64,000 bases of DNA from Adenophora triphylla var. japonica (Eukaryota > Streptophyta > Magnoliopsida > Asterales > Campanulaceae). Under the pieces are notes generated by a model. It ran no database searches, was not told the DNA's origin, and saw only the letters and a program-made list of their open reading frames with translations. Numbering within the stretch: the stretch's first letter is position 1; each line of letters begins with the position of its first letter. The DNA lies in assembly GCA_022495995.1 (NCBI GenBank), contig JAFEMH010002502.1, positions 124,001 to 188,000 of the forward strand, written 5' to 3'. A program made the translations under genes and the position numbers. Shown here piece by piece: positions 58,356-64,000 of the stretch.

Positions 58356-58775
58356 GAAGCCCCTCAACGACATCACTTACGAAGGAAGTGGGGTCGTTGA
58401 TAAGATAAGGGTCCTAATCTGGATCGCGTGCTGGGAGAGGAAGTGGCCATGGAGGTCGGGGTGAGGATGTGGCGGTGTCCTATTGTGTGACCGTTTAGGT
58501 CAGTTGGCTGGACCCTGTGATAGGATTCCTACGTATCCCTGGCGGGAATCAAGCCTGATCGTAGTTCGGCTGTGGGGTGAGTGTTTGTGGTGCACGAGGA
58601 TGGAAAGGGTCCTCTGACTGAAACTTTGTGCATGGACGTGGTGGTGTCCTGTGGGTGACCGCATAGGTCGATGGTGAGGACGTTGCGGCGTCCTGTGTGA
58701 CCGTATAGGTCGATAGCTGGACCCTGTGATAGGATTCCTACGTATCCCTGGCGGGAATCAAGCCTGGTCGTAGTT
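58356..58775 (-). other. R2 polypurine tract and duplicated Tat 3' block
   Basis: GAGGGGCTTC (58365-58356) is the likely polypurine tract. GGATTCCTACGTATCCCTGG with CGGGAATCAAGCC occurs at 58523-58556 and 58732-58766 in a ~209-bp duplicated segment with GCTGGACCCTGTGAT. No gene. Confidence -1.
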
Positions 58776-58919
58776 CAGATGTGGTGAATTTGTGAGTGTA
58801 TGTGGGCGTGGTGGTGCCCTGAAGTATCGTGTGATCGCCGAAGTCAGTGGTAAGGACAGGGTGGTGTCCTAAGATGTGGTGACCGCCGAGGTCAATTGTG
58901 ATGGAAACTTTATGATTTT

Positions 58920-59280
58920 CCTAATCGGGTGGTTTAAGGCCTTCCGGGCCGGATATAGTGATTGGGGATGTTTATACGGTCTTCCGGACCGAGTGATTTA
59001 AAGCCTTCCGGGCTGGAGATAGTGATTTGGGAGGTTTATACGGTCTTCCGGACCGAGTGGTTTAAAGCCTTCCGGGCTGGAGCTAGTGATGGGGGAGGTT
59101 TATACGGTCTTCCGAACCGAGTGGTTTAAAGCCTTTCGGGCTGGAGATAGTGATGGGGGAGGTTTATACGGTCTTCCGGACCGAGTGGTTTAAAGCCTTC
59201 CGGGCTGGAGATAGTGATTTGGGAGGTTTATACGGTCTTCCGGACTGAGTGATTTAAAGCCTTCCGGACTGGAGGTAGTA
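58920..59280. repeat. ~62-bp tandem repeats in R2 (GGTCTTCCGGACC block)
   Basis: Units GGTTTATACGGTCTTCCGGA, CCGAGTGGTTTAAAGCCTT and CCGGGCTGGAGATAGTGAT, about five to six copies. GGTCTTCCGGACC is itself a near-palindrome. Non-coding. Confidence -1.
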
Positions 59281-59850
59281 TGAGGACTTGAATCGTCTTC
59301 TGGTTGCGGTTTGCCATGCGTGAGGACTTGAATCGTCTTCTGACTGTGGTTGTGTCACGTATGAAGACTTGAGTCGTCTTCTGTCTGCGGTTGTGTCATG
59401 TATGAAGACTTGAGTCATCTTCTGACTGTTGTTGTGCCATGCGTGAGGACTTGAATCGTCTTCTGGCTGCGGTTGTGTCACGTATGAAGACTTAAGTCGT
59501 CTTCTGACTGCGGTTGTGTCATGTATGAAGACTTGAGTCATTTTCTGACTGTGGTTGTGCCATGCGTGAGGACTTGAATCGTCTTCTGGCTGTGGTTGTG
59601 TCATGTATGAAGACTTGAGTCGTCTTCTGACTGCGGTTTGCCATGCGTGAGGACTTGAATCGTCTTCTGGCTGTGGTTTGCTATGCGTGAGGACTTGAAT
59701 CATCTTCTGGCTGCGGTTGTGTCACGTATGAAGACTTGAGTCGTCTTCTGACTGTGGTTGTGCCATGCGTGAGGACTTGAATCGTCTTCTGGCTGCGGTT
59801 TGCCATGCGTAAGGACTTGAATCGTCTTCTGGCTGTGGGTTTTGGTTCAG
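59280..59850. repeat. ~39-bp tandem repeats in R2
   Basis: About 14 copies alternating GTGAGGACTTGAATCGTCTT + CTGGCTGCGGTT and GTATGAAGACTTGAGTCGTC + TTCTGACTGCGGTTGTG. Gives a 149-residue repeated minus frame that I regard as spurious. Confidence -1.
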
Positions 59851-60100
59851 GAGTATGAACCTAGTGTTTGAGACTTAGTTCAGGAGTATGAACTTAAGTT
59901 GGCGTTTGAGACTTAGTTCAGGAGTATGAACTTAAGTTGGAGCTTGGTTCAGGAGTATGAACCTGGCGTTTGAGACTTAGTTCAGGAGTATGAACTTAAG
60001 TTGGAGCTTGGTTCAGGAGTATGAACCTGGCGTTTGAGAGTTAGTTCAGGAGTATGAACTTAAGTTGGAGCTTGGTTCAGGAGTATGAACCTGGCGAGGC
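59850..60100. repeat. ~31-bp tandem repeats in R2 (TTCAGGAGTATGAAC)
   Basis: TTCAGGAGTATGAACTTAAG and TTCAGGAGTATGAACCTGGC alternate about eight times. Followed by GAGGCGTGATTGCCTTGTGC twice (60108-60160). Confidence -1.
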
Positions 60101-60329
60101 CTTTTATGAGGCGTGATTGCCTTGTGCTTGATTTCGAGAGGCGTGATTGCCTTGTGCTTTGTCTGCTGGGGAGAAGGTTGGACTTACGATGACTGCCGGT
60201 GTTCGTCTGTTGGGGATCATCGTGGCCTTGTAGGGGCCTTTTCTGCTGAGAGGGTGACGTCGGGCTTACTTTGATGGCCGGTGCTTGCGTTGTCGATGAG
60301 CGTTTTGTGCCTTGGGATTTGTACTTGGA

Positions 60330-60705
60330 GGTGCTGGCTCCTTTTGCACTTATTTTGCCGTTGAGTGGGCGAAGTCCGGGCTTGCATTGACGGCCGGTGC
60401 TGGGGATATGTAGTCTTGTATGACTTCCCTTTTGACTTGCTGGGGAAGGAGCTCGGGCTTACTTTGATGGCCGGTGCTTGAGTTGCCATTGGAGTGGGCG
60501 AAATCCGGGCTTACACTGATGGTCGGTGCTTGAATTGCCATTGAGTGAGCGAAGTCCGGGCTTACATTGACGGCCGGTTCTTGAATTGCCATTGAGTGGG
60601 CTAAGTCCGGGCTTACATTGACGGCCGGTGGTTGAATTGCCGTTGAGTGGGCGAAGTCCGGGCTTACATTGACGGCCGGTGGTTGAATTGCCATTGGTTA
60701 AGGAC
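60330..60705. repeat. ~51-bp tandem repeats in R2 (GACGGCCGGTG block)
   Basis: Units GAGTGGGCGAAGTCCGGGCT, TACATTGACGGCCGGTGG and TTGAATTGCCATT, about six copies; looser relatives at 60180-60300. Non-coding. Confidence -1.
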
Positions 60706-60798
60706 CAAATTGCACTGAATTTGCTGAAATAGGCCTTAGGACAGCCAGGGGCAAAGATTATAAGGGCAAGAAAGTAATTTGGCCCTCCCTTGCAAGAA

Positions 60799-60843
60799 GG
60801 TCCGTACGGACCAACCTGGGATGCAAAGAGGTCCGTACGGACC
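60799..60843 (+). promoter_or_regulatory. Two GGTCCGTACGGACC palindromes upstream of antisense PMD ORF of R2
   Basis: Perfect copies at 60799-60812 and 60830-60843; the nearer one ends 161 bp before the PMD ATG (61005). Same 14-mer as in the LTR promoter of this element, absent from R1 and the Tat element in C, which carry their own motifs. Confidence -1.
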
Positions 60844-61004
60844 AGGTTGGTTTTTTACAGTTCCCAGATTTTGACTGGGTTAAAAACCCGAGGCCCCCTT
60901 CACTTCTTCTTCTTTAGTTCGTGCATCCGAGAGAGAGAGAGAGAGAAGGAGAAAACCTCCATTTTTACACCAAAATCTTCCATTTTTCGCTTGAATTGCT
61001 CGCA

Positions 61005-63888
61005 ATGGCGGAAGGATCTCGGAGGGGTCGTTGACAACACAGTCAAGAAGTGATCGAGCAACGTATGGAGCTCCAAAGAAATTGGATCTCCTTTGTTCCA
61101 TCTTCGAAGAACCCGGATGTATTATATCCGAATCCGGAGGTGCACAATCGTCACTCTAGGAACGTCGGGGAGGTAAGAAATCCATTTTGTCTTGATTCCC
61201 TGCTTGAATTTTTGAATGCTAGAACTAGGTTTTAGTTTTTCGCATTTTGGGGCTTTTGTTATTTGCCATGCTTTTTTGTGAAATTCTTGATGAATTGTTG
61301 AAATTGAGCATGTAAATATTGTGGGTATGTGAATTTTGTGCAGAAATGTGTAGATTAGCTCTTATTTGTGAAAATAAAGTGCCTCTCTAATGAATTGCAT
61401 GCTTTGGTGTTTTGTACATTATGCTTTTTATGTATGTACAATGTGGGGAAAAATTGTCATGTAGGGACAAATTTTGTAGAAAAAGGAAAAAAATGTGACA
61501 TGTGCCGTGTTTTGTGACGGGTTTTGTCTGAAAGTATGTGCCGTGTAGGGACGGACTTTTCTTTTGAAAATGTGTTATGCAGTGTGTGCCGTGTTCTTGG
61601 GTGACAGACTCTGTGGGGAAAGTATGTGCAATATGTGCCGTGTTTTGTGACGGGTTATTTTGAAAGTGTGTCGTGTAGGGCTTAATCCCTCTTTTGAGAA
61701 AATTTGTGTGCCGTGTTTTTGTGACGGACTTCGTGGAAAAATTATGTATAATGCATGTCATGTTTTGAGTTGCATGTAAAAATTATGTGCAATATGTGCC
61801 GTGTTTTGTGACGGGTTGCATGTAAAAATTATGTATAATGCATGTCATGTTTTGAGTTGCATGTAAAAATTATGTGCAATATGTGCCGTGTTTTGTGACG
61901 GGTTGCATGTAAAAATTATGTGCAATATGTGCCGTGTTTTGTGACGGGATATATGTGCTTTGCCGTGTTGGGACGGTCTTTTGTGCTTTGATTTTCTTTT
62001 GGTATTTTGCATTAAGTACTGTGACTGACGTACCTTTGCTGTGTTTACCTGCAGGATGAGGGGCTCTTGGCTGGGAAAGCCAAGAAGATGAAGACTCGGG
62101 GATCGCTCGAGGCTGTTGTTGAGTTGTGGCAGCGGATGCCGGACATTTCTGTGGATGGCAGGCCGAGCCCCAGGAGGCTGGTCTATGCTTCTGGCCTAGG
62201 CGTGTTCGTGGAGAACTTGGCCGGGGTTTCTGACACGAGGAAGAACAAGAGCGTCTTCCTTGGCCTTTCTGAGTACTGGTGGGATACCACCCACACCTTC
62301 CATCTGAGCTGGGGAGAGGTGACGGTGACGCCTACGGACTTTGCTGCTATCACTGGGCTTTCCTTCAAAGGAGGGCCAGTGCGGTGGCGAGATATGATTG
62401 CCGAGGATGTGCTGACTGAGCTGCTGGGCTTTGCGCCTGTTCCTCGTAGGGGTCTTGGCATGTTGTATAGTGATGTTGAGATGAGGATCATGGCCAGTAT
62501 TGGGGCCTATGTTTGGGGTACCGGCCAGGTGACGGTGGAGCAGCTGGCGCGCTCCTTCCTGTGGTTTGCGCTTTCCGAGACTTTGTTCTCGAACCACTCG
62601 ACTACGGCTCCTTTTGCTCTGCTGGAGAGCTTGATTGATTTGGAGAGAGTTTGTGATATCTCTTGGGGCGAGGCGGGCTTGGCCGAGCTCTACTTCTCCT
62701 TGGACCGGTTTAGCCGGGGTGTGGCCAGTTCCTTGGCTTGTTTTGATTTTGCTTTGGAGGTATGAGTTCATTGCTGTTTTTGATGTAGCAACTTGTTGTT
62801 TCTCCGTTTTCTTTTGCACTGAGCCTTTTTCTGCTTTTGTCACAGGTGTGGTTCTATGAGATCTTTCAGTGCTTCCCGTGGGATAGAGATCCTGGGGCCG
62901 TAGCAGCGTATCCTGCTATGTTAGGCTGGGCATGCCCGGCGAGGAGGAGGAGGACCAGCAGGGGTAAGCTCACGATTTCCTACGGGGAGGTGCAGGAGCA
63001 TTTGGAGAGAGATAGCCCGGAGAGGTTTGTTCTGTATCCTTGGGCTCGATATGAGGATGATGATTTCGAGGGGGCTCCCCTGGTGACGGTGCAGCGGAAG
63101 ATGCTGCGGGGCCTGACTTGCGACGTCATGTATTTGGGAGAGCGGGTCTTCTGGCAGCATGGCCCGGGTATGCTTCCCTTGGCTCCGAGGGACCCTCCTT
63201 TTGGGATGTTGGATTCCCGGGATATGGATGTGTTGGATTTTGAGAGGTATCTTGGCGGCGTGGGTGCCGAGGAGTTTGTTTTGTATCGAGAGGAGTATGG
63301 GGCCTTTGTGAGGAGGAAGTTGAGGACGCCACAGGTGTTGGCGAGGGAGAGGGAGGCTGGTCCGCAGGGTCCCCCAGAGGTTTCGGTGCCTGGGCCGGAC
63401 TTTACGTATGTTCGTGGGGATTCCTCGAGGAGGAGGGTGTCTGTACCTGTCCCTGAGCAGGCTCCTGCTGCCTACCGAGTGGATCCTGATAGACCGGTGA
63501 GTGTGCTTACTCTTTTCCATCTTGGCATCTTTTCTGTATTTTTCTCTTTTTGTTGTTGAGTATGACTGTATTGCTGAGCGTTTCTTTGGCTGCTTGCTTG
63601 TGCAGGTCCCGGGGAGGGCTTTTGACATGCTGACCCGCCGTTATGTGGCGATGCGGTCTTTCGCGAAGAAGATGGCGTCGAAGATGTCTTGCCGGTCTTC
63701 GCGACGTGTGCCGGCGTACACGCCGATGCCTTCGAGGCATTCTGTAGATGTTCCTCCACCGAGAGCCGAGCCGGAGCCACAGCAGTATGGACCTTCGCGG
63801 GGGCGGCATAGAATGGATGCCGGACATCTTCGGGAGCTCCGAGGCCGCAGACCCTTTACCAGCTTCTTTCCTCCAGCAGGATGCACAG
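61005..63888 (+). CDS. Antisense plant mobile domain (PMD) gene of R2, nearly intact
   Basis: Four visible exons with phase-0 introns: 61005-61172 (56 codons; donor GTAAGA), 62055-62759, 62846-63496 and 63606-63888, probably more beyond 64000. Acceptor of exon 2 (TGTGTTTACCTGCAG) is the same as in R1. Exon 2 carries the PMD core: YWWDTTHTFHLSWGEVTV, TPTDFAAITGLSF, SWGEAGLAELYFSLDRFS; exon 3 has VMYLGERVFWQHGPGMLPL and EYGAFVRRKLRTPQV. Exons 2 and 3 are completely open (452 codons). Two defects: TGA as codon 10 of exon 1 (ATG 61065 lies just downstream) and a one-base frameshift in exon 4 near 63800 (a G-run). Function in the element is unknown; host PMD proteins act in silencing and genome stability. 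Confidence -1.
61480..61960 (+). repeat. Tandem repeats in intron 1 of the R2 PMD gene
   Basis: ATTATGTGCAATATGTGCCG + TGTTTTGTGACGGGTTGCAT + GTAAAA repeats about eight times with variants; GTGCCGTG...GACGG is constant. Intron 61173-62054 holds nothing else recognisable. Confidence -1.
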
Positions 63889-64000
63889 GTGAGGGTTCGT
63901 CGAGCCTTCCTTCTTCGATCCTTTCGTCGGATTTGATCCTTCGATTACTTTGAGTACCAGCCTCCGGAGGGGGCTCGGTACTCTGATGACGAGGATATGA

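Noticed and set aside
59254..59703. 149-residue repeat protein on the minus strand
   Set aside because: Product of ~39-bp tandem repeats in a retrotransposon 3' region; the frame drifts with unit-length changes.
62196..63628. Long minus-strand frames of 215 and 235 residues opposite the PMD gene
   Set aside because: Low-complexity shadows of GC-rich PMD exons; the plus strand has PMD motifs and splice sites.

Overview
This is nuclear DNA of a flowering plant. It holds one spliced, strongly conserved plant gene, plant Helitrons (5' TC, 3' hairpin plus CTAG, insertion between A and T), Stowaway and Tourist MITEs, a tRNA-derived SINE, and Tat-lineage Ty3/gypsy retrotransposons. I cannot fix the family or species from sequence alone. 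Outside the first 5.5 kb almost everything is transposable-element DNA, and most open frames there are shadows.

Layout. 1-5588: minus-strand gene for a TASH3-like subunit of the TPLATE endocytic complex (nine exons visible, 3' part off the window), with a SINE and a Stowaway MITE in one intron. 5589-8847: a plus-strand Helitron 176 bp upstream of the TASH3 start codon, carrying a Tourist MITE. 8848-9306: short host segment. 9307-49792: five minus-oriented Helitrons (called A, B, C, D, F here) joined directly end to end, with no host bases at the junctions. Element C (14565-29380) is split by an 11.9-kb Tat retrotransposon (16729-28618). Element D (29381-47044) is split seven bases from its 5' end by a plus-oriented Helitron E (35923-47037). 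E has nine tandem copies of its 5' region but one 3' end, and itself contains a hAT element (36533-37970) and another Helitron H (40218-44776). 49793-64000: at least three nested minus-oriented LTR retrotransposons. R3 (LTR and integrase, 49808-52576) is split in its integrase by R1 (from 52577), and R1 is split in its antisense PMD gene by R2 (from 56931, running off the right edge).

The Tat elements share a design: LTR starting TGTAAGTAC, long tandem-repeat blocks and a conserved TACGTATCC-type block before the polypurine tract, and an antisense spliced ORF encoding a plant mobile domain (PMD) between pol and the 3' LTR. R1 carries a broken copy, R2 a nearly intact copy, and the Tat element in C only the first antisense exon. 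In all three, a short inverted-repeat motif private to each element lies about 21-23 bp upstream of the LTR TATA box and again about 145-165 bp upstream of the antisense ORF start. This shared promoter cassette and the Helitron array are the most interesting signals.

Limits: boundaries rest on reading termini and target duplications by eye; no alignment or database search was run. Percent identities are not given because they were not computed.
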